Shown piece after piece: positions 51,138 through 60,385 of a stretch of DNA of 64,000 nt. The notes under the pieces were generated by a model. That model had not been told where the DNA came from. It made no database searches and saw nothing but the letters and a program-made list of their open reading frames with translations. Source of the stretch: Ceratopteris richardii. Taxonomy: Eukaryota; Streptophyta; Polypodiopsida; Polypodiales; Pteridaceae. Position 1 is the first letter of the stretch; the number at the start of each line of letters is the position of its first letter. The DNA lies in contig CM035422.1 in NCBI GenBank assembly GCA_020310875.1, positions 57,126,406-57,190,405 of the forward strand. Reading direction: 5' to 3'. The translations under genes and the position numbers were made by a program.

Positions 51138-52490
51138 TTACATGCTTTCGTGGCGTCTGTGCCTCTGGCTGCTTCCAACACCCCCCTCCCTCTCGCTTCT
51201 GTCGTCCTCGACAGAACCTTGTTGTGCGGTCTGCCGGATGTAGTTTTGTAGGAGGTCGTGAGCGAGGGTGTGCTCAGATACTCGAATGCCTCGGGCCAGA
51301 TCAGCCTCGAGTTTCTCCCAATTAACTGGTTGTGGTTCATCTGATGGTGGGAGTCTGTAATGCGTGGAATACACCATTCGCTCACAGGCAAATAGTTGCA
51401 ATAAATGTGTGGGCCTGCTTATGAATACCTCGGAATGGTATTCCCAAAATCCGGTGGTGAACATCTCTTCAAATGTTTGCTTGTAGCACGCCGGTAGGTA
51501 TTTTATTCTACAGTGCCAGGCATAACACACCCGGAGCGATGGCGTTGTGCTCATGTCATATACTAGATCAAAGTTACCATGCTCAAATCCCGGGGTGTTT
51601 ACATGCGGTGCCTTGACGCGTCGGAAGACTTTAAATATCATTTGCATCATGTCAAAAATTTTGACAGTCATATGCGCTGCGATATCATCCATATGCTTCA
51701 GGCGAGGGAGCCAGTGACGGATTGTAGCCATCATATAGCCAACAGTGGGTAACTCGGTGGGCGGCTTGAAGTAGGGGTAATTCAGCCAATCCTGACACTG
51801 CCTATTGTTTTGGACCTTAATAGCGAAGGCTGTCCAGGAGCGGCATCGTGGTACTGGTCCCCAGCAAGGATTATACTTTAAATGTAAAGGCGCTTTCACC
51901 CATGTGCTCATCATTTCTGGGTACTTCTGGAGTAGATCTTTGCGCCAATCAGGTTGATGGATCTCTCCTCTTTGCGCATTTGGTGACAAGTCCGCCGGCT
52001 CAAATTGTGTAGCATGCGTGGGTTTCATGCCGGTTTCTTTCTCTATAGCTAGCTGATATTCAGCCATTAACATGAAGTACGGTTTATACTGCAGCTCATG
52101 CCCAGATATATAGCGTCGGGGGGCCAAATGAGCAAAGAAGGGGGATTGTAAGATTCTCTCTTCAATCATGGCCATGGCATGTAGCTGTGCCTCTACTCTG
52201 GCTGAATGTGTCGTTCCAAGTTCCTCAATCGTTTTCATCCACGCGGGGGTAGGAAGTTCATAGGTCATCTGGCCTTCGGCCGTGACTCGTCCGCCTGAGA
52301 TGGGTATTGGCTCGTATGCTTCTTCAAACGTTTCCTCCACCGGAATGGTTATGTTCTCATCGTCAACTGGGATCTCCGGTGGGGAGTCTGGCCGTGGTGG
52401 TGCTTCGTATACATCTATGCGTGATTGGAGAGTGGCTACCTGGGCCCGTAATGCGTTGAGTTCCTCTATGAGGGCAGGAGAGGGATCCAC
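51138..52490 (-). CDS. Unknown Y protein, last piece of the F downstream block
   Basis: 450 codons from ATG at 52490. I do not recognise the family. Residues 1-30 form a short coiled coil (LIEELNALRAQVATLQSRID). An acidic, Pro-rich stretch follows, then a globular part with many Trp, Tyr and Pro (SPFFAHLAPRRYISGHELQY, CWGPVPRCRSWTAFAIKVQN, QDWLNYPYFKPPTELPTVGY, FEEMFTTGFWEYHSEVFISR), then a charged tail with RQTAQQGSVEDDRSEREGG. There is no signal peptide, transmembrane segment or enzyme motif that I can see. It ends just before the 3' LTR, in the place of an env-like gene, but the lack of membrane segments argues against an envelope. Its role is unknown. Confidence 0.7.
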   Translation of the reverse strand: MDPSPALIEELNALRAQVATLQSRIDVYEAPPRPDSPPEIPVDDENITIPVEETFEEAYEPIPISGGRVTAEGQMTYELPTPAWMKTIEELGTTHSARVEAQLHAMAMIEERILQSPFFAHLAPRRYISGHELQYKPYFMLMAEYQLAIEKETGMKPTHATQFEPADLSPNAQRGEIHQPDWRKDLLQKYPEMMSTWVKAPLHLKYNPCWGPVPRCRSWTAFAIKVQNNRQCQDWLNYPYFKPPTELPTVGYMMATIRHWLPRLKHMDDIAAHMTVKIFDMMQMIFKVFRRVKAPHVNTPGFEHGNFDLVYDMSTTPSLRVCYAWHCRIKYLPACYKQTFEEMFTTGFWEYHSEVFISRPTHLLQLFACERMVYSTHYRLPPSDEPQPVNWEKLEADLARGIRVSEHTLAHDLLQNYIRQTAQQGSVEDDRSEREGGVGSSQRHRRHESM

Positions 52491-52544
52491 AGGTGCTGGT
52501 ACTTCTGCTGCTACTTGTATTTGTTGTGGTGCTGGTTCTCTGAG

Positions 52545-53251
52545 CTATAGTAACTTGTGATCTTCTTTTAACTTCTGATGCTCTTCGTTCATTCGATCAT
52601 AGTCCTCTAGCAATCTCACGTGATCCTCTAGCAACATCTGCATCGATTTGGATGGGATTGCCTTGAATTTGCTAGGACTTAAAGGTTGTTCTGGATGGTC
52701 CAATGCCGCTTCCAAATTCTCTCTATTCTGCTCTTGGAGTCTCTGGTTCTCCTCTTTTGCTGCGGCTAGGTGCCTTCTGAGTAAGCCCATATTCCTGGTC
52801 AGCGTCGCGTTCCTAGGGCTCGCAGCAGGTTGTCCAGATCAACAGTGGCATCTTTTGTTTTCTCTTCACTTTCTAGCTCTAGCTTATGATATGCCTCTCT
52901 TAGTTCTTGGTATCGCGTATTTAAAGAGGCATTCTCGATTGATAATGAATTAAGCTACGACTCTAATTCATTTGTCGTCCTCTGCAGCTGTTGATAATTG
53001 TTGCCAAGAGATGCGAACTCATCTCGTACTTGTGTCATGCATGTGAACATTTGTTGAAGTGCAGTGTCTATGGTTGGCGATAATAGTAATGGAGTGCTAA
53101 GTGAGGATGCAGTGGAAGTAGATGCAGCGGGAATGGGGAATGGGGTTGGGAAGGTGGATGCAGTGGTGATCGTGGAAAATTGTGACGTAGCTAAATATGA
53201 TGGTGCTGTGAGTGGAGTGGGTGCTGGTGCGGTGGGTGGTGAGATGTCCAT
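52545..53251 (-). pseudogene. P/S/T-rich and coiled-coil pieces of the F downstream block
   Basis: 52955-53251 is rich in Pro, Ser, Thr and Ala (PTAPAPTPLTAPSYLATSQF) and ends in heptads (ALQQMFTCMTQVRDEFASLG). 52545-52790 is a coiled coil: LRRHLAAAKEENQRLQEQNR and LEDHVRLLEDYDRMNEEHQK. Text between them (IENASLNTRYQELREAYHKL) continues the coil. The same order appears in the scrap at 16009-16936. It probably mediates self-association. It is broken. Confidence 0.7.
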
Positions 53252-53394
53252 GTCATTGGACGTGTCAAGTGCGGTGACTGTGAAAAGCGGTGTGTATGTG
53301 GGTGGTTGTGTAGGTGTGAAGACGGGATTTACAAATGTAGAGTAATTTACAGGGGGGATGGCTGGAGCAGCTTGGTGAAAAGGGGAAATAGGGG

Positions 53395-54972
53395 TTATAG
53401 TGGGTTGGGAGGTGAAACTGGTGAGAAGGTTAGTGGGGTTAGAAAGGTGAAAGGGTGTCTTAAAGGTGGGGGAAAGGATGGGAAGGATGAAGGGATGAAG
53501 AGGTTAACATGTAGACGAGGTGGGGTGGGTGCGGGCATGGTGGCATGAATGGGCAGGGCAAAGGCTGTGGCTATGTTGCCGTGGACTAGTGTGGATGTGG
53601 TAGGAGCAGGTGGGTGTGCTGGGGATACAGGATGGATTGGTGAAACATGAGGTGAGCGAGGAGTAGATGGTGTGGATGTTATTTCAAGGATAGTGGTAGT
53701 ATGTACAACGGTAGTACGTGGTGGGGAGTCGACTAGGATAGCTTCTTCGGTGATGGATCTTTCCGGACGTAGGCGTGCATCTCGCGCCTGGTGGGATGAT
53801 TGAGCACCTACCGGAACTCGAATATATTCACCGGGCTTCGATAACAGGCAAATTCTGCGAGGGTCATATTGGGGAAGTGGCTTCCTTTGTAAATATCTCA
53901 GTGCTTCGATCGGGCCGATGGATTGGACCAGTTCTCTAAACCCTCTGATGTAGACTTCTTCCAATCCTCCGGAGACGAGTTCTTGTTCGATTAGGGTCTG
54001 GCTCTCTTCTTCAGTCAATTTCTTCCGTGCCCAGACTTTCTCCATCGTTCGATATAATTTCTTGATTGCCAGCGTGTAAGCTGCTGCTTCGAAAGTCTCC
54101 TCTTCATGCGTGCTGGTGTCACCGTGTGCATCGGTTTGTTGGCCTTGGCCATCTGTCTGTTCCTGTTCTTGGGACTCGTGAGTGCCCTGGCTGGCTTCAT
54201 CGTCACCTTCGTCGTCATCAGTGGCTGTTCTCTCGTCATCAGAGCTAGATACCACTTGTCCCTGTGGCTGATCCCGCGGTGTGGTAGGGTAGCTGGGGCG
54301 TTCGTATTCTTGAGAGAACATCTGTCCTTCTGAGTACTGAAAGTCGCTGGTCAGCACATCATGCATTTCGAAGTCGAAAGTGGTGTGTATTGGGTCCACC
54401 TCCATATGTGGCATTGGGAAAGAAAAGGCTTCCGCACCAATAGTGGTGGGAGCTTCTACTGTCGTGGTGGTGGGTTCTGTGGTTGTAGCTGCTTGAGGTG
54501 CAACAGTACTAGTAGTGCCCTCCGTGACCACTGGTCTAGATAACCTTATGCGAATAGGTTGTACTGTGGGAGCGGTTTCTGTCGGTGATTGTGCTGGAGA
54601 GGGTTGTGGTGATGGTGACTCTGGCACTTGAAGGCAAGGAATAGTGCCTCTCATGCGCTTACCTGCCCGTGCTCTGCTGGGTTTCCTGGCTTTCTTCGTC
54701 GTTCCTTTGAATGCCTTCAGCTCTTCTCCTGTTAATGCACGTTCAATTGGCAAGTCATAAGCCAAGCACATATAAACAATTCTTGTCAGCGCACAACATC
54801 CATTAAGCACTTTCTTTCGTTCCCATCTGTGTTGTGCCAAATACATTTGATCAATGATCCAGCTCGCCATATCGACAGTCTGAGGTCCAGTACATGCCAA
54901 GTACAATCCAAACCATATTCTTTTATGTGGCATGGTGAATCTGTCCTGAGCGGGGAATGCAAAATGTTGCAT
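53395..54972 (-). pseudogene. Unknown X region, C-terminal part with low-complexity tail
   Basis: 525 open codons. The first 100 residues are conserved with the scrap at 17057-17476: QHFAFPAQDRFTMPHKRIWF, MASWIIDQMYLAQHRWERKK, VLNGCCALTRIVYMCLAYDL and PIERALTGEELKAFKG. A basic patch (KKARKPSRARAGKRMRG) follows, possibly a nuclear localisation or RNA-binding signal. Then come a long Pro/Thr/Ser-rich region, an acidic region (SSDDERTATDDDEGDDEASQ), a helical segment (AAAYTLAIKKLYRTMEKVWA) and another Pro-rich tail. No enzyme motif is visible. It overlaps the preceding X piece. Function unknown. Confidence 0.72.
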
Positions 54973-55622
54973 ACATATCCGTAGCGGCTTTGACAGCTCA
55001 GGTGTAATTGCTCAGATCTCCTCCCACTTAGTGACATCCCCACGTAGTCTGGAACTAATCTTTCTCGATCTGTGGGCGTGTGGGTTCCATGAATCTTGAT
55101 GGCAGCTCTGATTAAATCCTTCGAAAGATAAAATCTTTTGTAAGGTGGATCATCCACTAAAGAAGGCAAAATAAAAGTTCCTGGGATGTCCTTATTCTCT
55201 GAGGCCAGCAAAGTGGTGATTAAATAATAACATCGATAAAAGTCAGGTTTGGGCAGAGGATCACTGAAATACTCCGTGAAGCCGGCTCTGGCCCAAACAT
55301 GAGTTAAGTCCTGAGTGTTCTGTAGGCCTTCGAACTCTCTGGAGAAGAATTGGTATTTTCCCCAAGTGCGGTCATCAAACGTCAAATTAGATTCAAATAT
55401 AAACTCCGTGTCTGCTAAGGGTCCTGCAAGTCCGTGAAACCAGTGAGAGTTACGGTGTATCTTTTCTGTGTAGCCCATAGGTGGGTTATCGATCGGCATG
55501 GGTCCCGGAAATCCTTGGAATTCTGGCGGTGGAGCAGTTGGGTGGGATTCTGCTCGTAAGACATTGAGGGGGGCTGCAGCTATGCTGGGGCCTGCTTCTG
55601 ATGGTCCTTCGTCGGCTTGCAT
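54786..55622 (-). pseudogene. Unknown X region, N-terminal part
   Basis: 278 open codons from an ATG at 55622. An Ala/Pro-rich start is followed by a compact region: KIHRNSHWFHGLAGPLADTE, FIFESNLTFDDRTWGKYQFF, EFEGLQNTQDLTHVWARAGF, TEYFSDPLPKPDFYRCYYLI and PYKRFYLSKDLIRAAIKIHG. The conserved aromatic and charged pattern suggests a folded domain. It reminds me only loosely of plant-specific retroelement ORF proteins, and I cannot name it. It is the first large piece after the QIWVPK-repeat region. Confidence 0.68.
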
Positions 55623-55852
55623 GATGACTGATGCGCTAATGAGAAAGATCTGCTACAAAAGATTAACACATTAGCATGGAAATTAATTATGATCCCATTA
55701 AAGTGAGACCGCAATCCCTTTCCATAACTGATGCGTAACCCGTGTAGCCAAGTGCTGTGATGTGATGGATGCAATGCTTCTTGCAGCACTAGTGCAGGTC
55801 TCTAGACACCTACACGTTTCAGATTATGCATACATTTCTTGATGAGGTGAGA
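55623..55852. other. Short non-coding gap in the F downstream block
   Basis: No supported coding sequence. It separates the QIWVPK-repeat region from the X region and could hold a promoter, splice signal or nothing. Confidence 0.4.
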
Positions 55853-56390
55853 TTATGAGTGATGTGTGATGATGGTGGGTGAATTTATGCAAGGTTTAAA
55901 GGTTAGTGATTTATTACAAAGTTGTATGTTAGTCGGGGGGGTAGTTTTGTTAGACAATGGGTTAGGGGAAGACGGTTGGACACTCTTCGGTATCCATTGC
56001 CTAAGAGTCTTTGAGTGGGTGGTGGGTTTCTGCTGAGGGGCAAAAGGTAGTATCGGGTTTGGTGGTATTGAGGGATGGAAAGACTTGTGAGGGGTATATA
56101 TTACATGGCTTAAGGGTTGAGCTATGATACATGGTTTGGGTACCCAAATCTGCGTGGGTGTGGGTCTATGGGTAAGGTATTTCTTGGCGATCCAAATTTG
56201 TCGAATGCTCGGACCTGTAGAAGAAGGTCGAGGGGATGGTGGATACTGATTCTGTTTCTGCCCTGCCTTTTTCTTGTCGATCTCTGCTTGGTTGGAGTTC
56301 TTCGGTGCTTTTTGTTCTTTTGGCACCCATATTTGTCTGGTGCCGCTTCCTTTGGGTGGCCTAGACTGCTTCTCTTGTTGTGTCTTCTGA
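55853..56390 (-). pseudogene. Basic Pro-rich region with three QIW[VI]xK motifs
   Basis: The minus-strand text after pol holds RQIWVPKEQKAPKN (about 56325), RQIWIAKKYLT (about 56187) and TQIWVPKPC (about 56137), in a chain rich in Pro, Lys, Ser and Gln. A WVPK motif is familiar from the linker regions of plant copia polyproteins, but its role is unknown. The E element has similar RQIWVP text at about 46200. It is broken. Confidence 0.62.
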
Positions 56391-56398
56391 TACTGCCG

Positions 56399-59300
56399 TC
56401 AGTCTGGGTTCCTTCGTCGTGGTTGACTCTGTTGTGGTTGAGGGTGAGAGGTCGGATGGACGCTCTGCTTTGGAAAAGAAGGGAGATCCAACACTTGCGT
56501 GACCTGCCCATTAGGAAGTGATTCATTCTTTAACTTTAATCTAGGCCAGTCCGCAACAAGTTTGGAAGGATGAGCACCGCAGGGTGTCGTGCTCATTTGG
56601 CCGCTGATGCAACCCACCTGACCGCTGATTGTGTCCATCTGCCCTAGCGGTTGGGTAGCTGCCCCTTCTAGTTTGCAGGAAGCCCCAGGGAAGATCTCCT
56701 GTCGTCCTTCTGATTGACAACTGTCCATAGCCAGGCCCGAGTGGGTTGGTGTAGACGTAGCGTGACTGAGCTGATCAAAGATCTTCCGGTCTTCCGTCGC
56801 ATGTATTTCATAGGGTCTAGGGTTACACACCTCAGGCGGAATGCCGTTAGGGAAGTCAAGCGGTATCACTCGCTTCTGCTCTAAGGTTCCAATCTGTAAG
56901 GAGCCTTGTCTAAGATTTAGGTCCACTGAGTGATCGTATAGCCAATCTTGGCCAAGGATTAGGGGTTCTATCAGGTCGTCATCATGGCACACTAGTAGCT
57001 TCACTGTCATGGTCACATCCTTAATGAGGATAGGAAGGTCCACCTCACCCATGCAAGGGGTTTCCATGCCTCCTAGGCCTATGAGGTATGCCTCAATTGG
57101 CCGCATTTCTATTCCTGAATCCTTATAGTGGGACCATCTAATTGCACTAGTCGCAGCACCTGAGTCAATTAAAGCCCTGAGTTCTTGGCAAGGGTTTCCG
57201 TGCTCTAGCCTAACTGTAATGAATGGCCTCCTGTCCACTATACTAGGATGAGTGGTTGACTTTACTTGACACATGGCCATGGGATATTTGGGTGTAGTTT
57301 CCAGATGGTTATAATGTTCTCTCCCTAGTCCTTGTCTTCTTAGCCTCATGCGCTTAATGCATTCTATGGCTTCTGCCTGAGCTTCAGCTCGTATTCTGTT
57401 TTCTTCCTCCTTACGCTTCTTTGCCAACGTGAGTCGTCTAAGCATATCCTCAGTAAGAGGTTCTTGATATAACCTGACTCTACAGCCACTAATGTAATTA
57501 GGCATTATATCTCCTTCTAAGGTGGCTAACTGTACTGCTCCACTTGTTGAAAGTCTGTTAATGATCATAGGTCCATAACCTCGCTTTTCTAACTTCCTTG
57601 CGTGCTGTTTCAGCGTATACACTAGAACTAAATCTCCTTCTTTTAAGCCTTTATCTTTCACATGTGCATCAAAATATGCTTTCTGTCGCTTCTTCGCTGC
57701 GTATATTCCTGCTGCTGCCTTGAGCCTGGTTTCTCCTAACCGTTCCAAGTCCATTATTCTCGCTGATAATTCATGGCCTGTCCACTGATGTTCTTGTGCA
57801 ACCTTAAGGGTCGGTATCAAGAAGTCCAAAGGAAGCACAGCATTCTGACCAAAAACCATCTGAAAGGGAGTTGCATTGAGTACGGTCTTGTAGGCCACTC
57901 GATATGCCCAAACAGCGTGGTGTAACTGTTTGTCCCAATCTGAACGTTTGTTGTTCACGAGTTTCGTCAGTACGTTACAAAGTATCTTGTTAGTGCTTTC
58001 AGCCTGACCATTGGCCTGAGGATGATATGGTGCAGATTTCTTGTGAATCACCATAAAATCCTGTAACAAATATTCAATGACTTGGTTTAGAAAGTGAGTG
58101 CCTCGATCGCTCACTAACTCTATAGGCAATCCATATCTTGTAAAGACATTTTCAAATAAGAATTTTGCAGTCGTGTGAGCATCATTCTTTTTTGTGGCTT
58201 TTGCCTCTACCCATTTCGTAAGATAATCTGTGGCAACAATAATGTATTCCGCATGTGTACCTTTTGCAGGGGGGTTGATGGGTCCTACAAAGTCTATACC
58301 CCACTTAGAAAATGCACGTCCGCCCATCATGGGTTTCAATGGCATTTCATCTCTGCGAGTAGGAAACTGAGTTCTTTGGCACACATCACATCTCTTGACA
58401 TAGGTATGTGCATCCATGTGAAGAGTGGGCCACCATAATCCTGCAAAGAGAATGGCTTTGACTATCCTATCGGGTCCAAAATGACCTCCTGCAACACCTT
58501 GGTGTGCAGTCTCTAGTATGCTCAGATAATCGCTTTCATGAACGCATTGTCTTAGATATCCATCTCGTCCTCTTTTGTATAGGTTATCGCCAATAAGTGA
58601 ATAATCTTGAGCTTCCTGCTCTAGACTGCGTTGTCGTGCTAAAGTCATTCCTTGAGGGAATGTGTGCGTCCTCAAGTATGTCACTAAAGGTTCACTCCAG
58701 TCTGGTGTGAGAGACACGTGATATAATGTAGCATGCTCTACTGGTGGTCTTTCACAACAAACATTGCATTCCTTACACAACTTGTAGACATCTGCTTCCA
58801 TCGTAGGCCAATAGACTCCTAATCTATGCAGAGTCTGTAATGTTCGATGTTTTGAATGGTGTTGCTTTAATGCACCTATGTGTGCTAATTGCAACCAATT
58901 CGCATGTTCTGATTCATCTACACAACAAGCAAGAATCTTTTGATTATCCTGTTTATATATGCTACCTGCCATTATTTGGTATCTCTGAGACTTGGTAATC
59001 TCTCCCTCTTTGATCTTGATCTTAGGAGTCTTGGGTCCGTATGTGAGAATAGGGACTATAGGCTTAGCCCACTCTGGTGCTATCTCAAGATTAAACAAGT
59101 ATGCATCTGGTAATTCATCCGCTACTCCTTGAGGAGCTTCTCCTGAGGTTAATCTTGAAAGGTGGTCAGCTCTAAGATGCGTCTTTCCTTTCCTGACTAC
59201 CACTTCAAAATCATACTCCATGAGTAATAGAAACCAACGTATCAATCGTCCTGTGTTACATGGTTTGTTGACTAAGTACAATAGGGCTTGATGATCCGTA

Positions 59301-60328
59301 AAGAACTTGAATTTGTTGGCCAACAAGTAGTGCCTAAACTTCTTAACCGCATAGATCATCCCTAATCCTTCTCGTTCCGTCGTGGTGTAATTTCTTTCTT
59401 CTGCGTTCAATTGTCTGCTCGCGTAAGCTATGGGGAGATCTATGTTACCTTCATTCGTGGGTTGTGCTAACACACATCCTATGGCATAATTGGATGCATC
59501 CACATGTACGTGGAATGGCTTACTCCAATCTGGGGTTGTCAATATAGGTGCTGAGCACAAGCGTCGTTTGAGTTCATTGAATGAATTTTCACATTCATCT
59601 GTCCATTCGAAATTGGTTAAAAGAGAGTACAAAGGCTTGGCTATGATTGCATACATGTGTATGAATCTCCTATAATAACCGCAATGGCCCATAAATGCTT
59701 GTACCTCTTTCACATTAGTTGGTCTAGGTAATTCTGCAATTACTTTCACCTTTTCTTCATCCGTAGAGATTCCATTTTTTGACACAATGTGTCCTAGAAT
59801 TTTGCCTTGTCTGACCATGAAAACGCACTTTTCTGGGTTCAAACAAACCTGATATTCTCGACATTTGTCAAATATTTGCCTTAACTCTGGGATATGTGTC
59901 TGTCTTACATTTGAATGAGCACATAAGTCATCGACATAAACTTCCAAGCTCTTGCGTAAGAATTCCTTAAAAACATGACACATGAGTCGCTGGAAAGTGG
60001 CGGGTGCATTTGTTAAGCCAAATGGCATCACACGAAATGCAAATATGCCCCATTCAGTGGCAAAAGCCGTCTTGTGTTGGTCTTCTGGAGCAATGGCTAC
60101 TTGATTATAGCCTGAAAATCCATCAAGAAAGCTGTAAACTTCCTTGCCCGCAACTCTTTCCAATAGATGTTCCGTGATAGGAAGAGGATAACTGTTTCTA
60201 ATCGTGGCAGCATTAACTTTTTTAAGGTTAATACACACACGCAATTTTCCATTCTTCTTGGGCACTACCACAATGGGGGATACCCATTTGGTATGCTCAA
60301 TTTCGTAAATGAATCCTGCTTCTATCAA
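56399..60328 (-). CDS. Gypsy F pol: RT, RNase H, two zinc modules, integrase, second retropepsin
   Basis: A 1309-residue open reading frame. RT has FLDGFSGYNQ at 67-76 and YVDD at 131-134. RNase H has Asp277 (VDAS), Glu318/320, Asp345 (FTDH) and Asp388 (RADH). An extra zinc module (about 450-525) has H483-x6-H490 and C518-x2-C521. The usual integrase zinc domain has H609-x6-H616 and C647-x2-C650. The integrase core is D679, D741, E777 (DD35E). After the SH3-like C-terminal part (GDLVLVYTLKQHARKLEKRG), with no chromodomain, residues of about 1020-1170 form a retropepsin-like domain: LIDSGAATSAI (D1055) and LILGQDWL (1124-1130). A Ser/Pro/Gln-rich tail ends the frame. It would act in cytoplasmic particles and then the nucleus. 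It is open throughout but lies in a broken element. Confidence 0.92.
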   Translation of the reverse strand: MIEAGFIYEIEHTKWVSPIVVVPKKNGKLRVCINLKKVNAATIRNSYPLPITEHLLERVAGKEVYSFLDGFSGYNQVAIAPEDQHKTAFATEWGIFAFRVMPFGLTNAPATFQRLMCHVFKEFLRKSLEVYVDDLCAHSNVRQTHIPELRQIFDKCREYQVCLNPEKCVFMVRQGKILGHIVSKNGISTDEEKVKVIAELPRPTNVKEVQAFMGHCGYYRRFIHMYAIIAKPLYSLLTNFEWTDECENSFNELKRRLCSAPILTTPDWSKPFHVHVDASNYAIGCVLAQPTNEGNIDLPIAYASRQLNAEERNYTTTEREGLGMIYAVKKFRHYLLANKFKFFTDHQALLYLVNKPCNTGRLIRWFLLLMEYDFEVVVRKGKTHLRADHLSRLTSGEAPQGVADELPDAYLFNLEIAPEWAKPIVPILTYGPKTPKIKIKEGEITKSQRYQIMAGSIYKQDNQKILACCVDESEHANWLQLAHIGALKQHHSKHRTLQTLHRLGVYWPTMEADVYKLCKECNVCCERPPVEHATLYHVSLTPDWSEPLVTYLRTHTFPQGMTLARQRSLEQEAQDYSLIGDNLYKRGRDGYLRQCVHESDYLSILETAHQGVAGGHFGPDRIVKAILFAGLWWPTLHMDAHTYVKRCDVCQRTQFPTRRDEMPLKPMMGGRAFSKWGIDFVGPINPPAKGTHAEYIIVATDYLTKWVEAKATKKNDAHTTAKFLFENVFTRYGLPIELVSDRGTHFLNQVIEYLLQDFMVIHKKSAPYHPQANGQAESTNKILCNVLTKLVNNKRSDWDKQLHHAVWAYRVAYKTVLNATPFQMVFGQNAVLPLDFLIPTLKVAQEHQWTGHELSARIMDLERLGETRLKAAAGIYAAKKRQKAYFDAHVKDKGLKEGDLVLVYTLKQHARKLEKRGYGPMIINRLSTSGAVQLATLEGDIMPNYISGCRVRLYQEPLTEDMLRRLTLAKKRKEEENRIRAEAQAEAIECIKRMRLRRQGLGREHYNHLETTPKYPMAMCQVKSTTHPSIVDRRPFITVRLEHGNPCQELRALIDSGAATSAIRWSHYKDSGIEMRPIEAYLIGLGGMETPCMGEVDLPILIKDVTMTVKLLVCHDDDLIEPLILGQDWLYDHSVDLNLRQGSLQIGTLEQKRVIPLDFPNGIPPEVCNPRPYEIHATEDRKIFDQLSHATSTPTHSGLAMDSCQSEGRQEIFPGASCKLEGAATQPLGQMDTISGQVGCISGQMSTTPCGAHPSKLVADWPRLKLKNESLPNGQVTQVLDLPSFPKQSVHPTSHPQPQQSQPRRRNPD

Positions 60329-60385
60329 TCGATCTATCTCCTCTTTAATCTTCGCAGCGTAGTTATCATTATACGTGTACGGTTT

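Noticed and set aside
51138-52490. Host single-copy gene captured between elements
   Set aside because: It is in register with other open pieces on the same strand between pol and the LTR of F, and the upstream part of the block recurs at 16009-17476 near retroelement scraps. A retroelement origin is more likely, though not proven.
54015-54543. Several antisense frames opposite the X-region tail
   Set aside because: Their residues mirror the low-complexity Pro/Thr/Asp coding text on the other strand; no independent support.
51138-55622. Classical envelope gene of a plant errantivirus-like element
   Set aside because: Position fits, but I see no signal peptide, fusion peptide, transmembrane segment or Cys-rich ectodomain.
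56122-56526. Plus- and minus-strand open frames of about 134 codons overlapping the pol end
   Set aside because: They are shadows of the pol and QIWVPK-repeat coding text, with no domain of their own.
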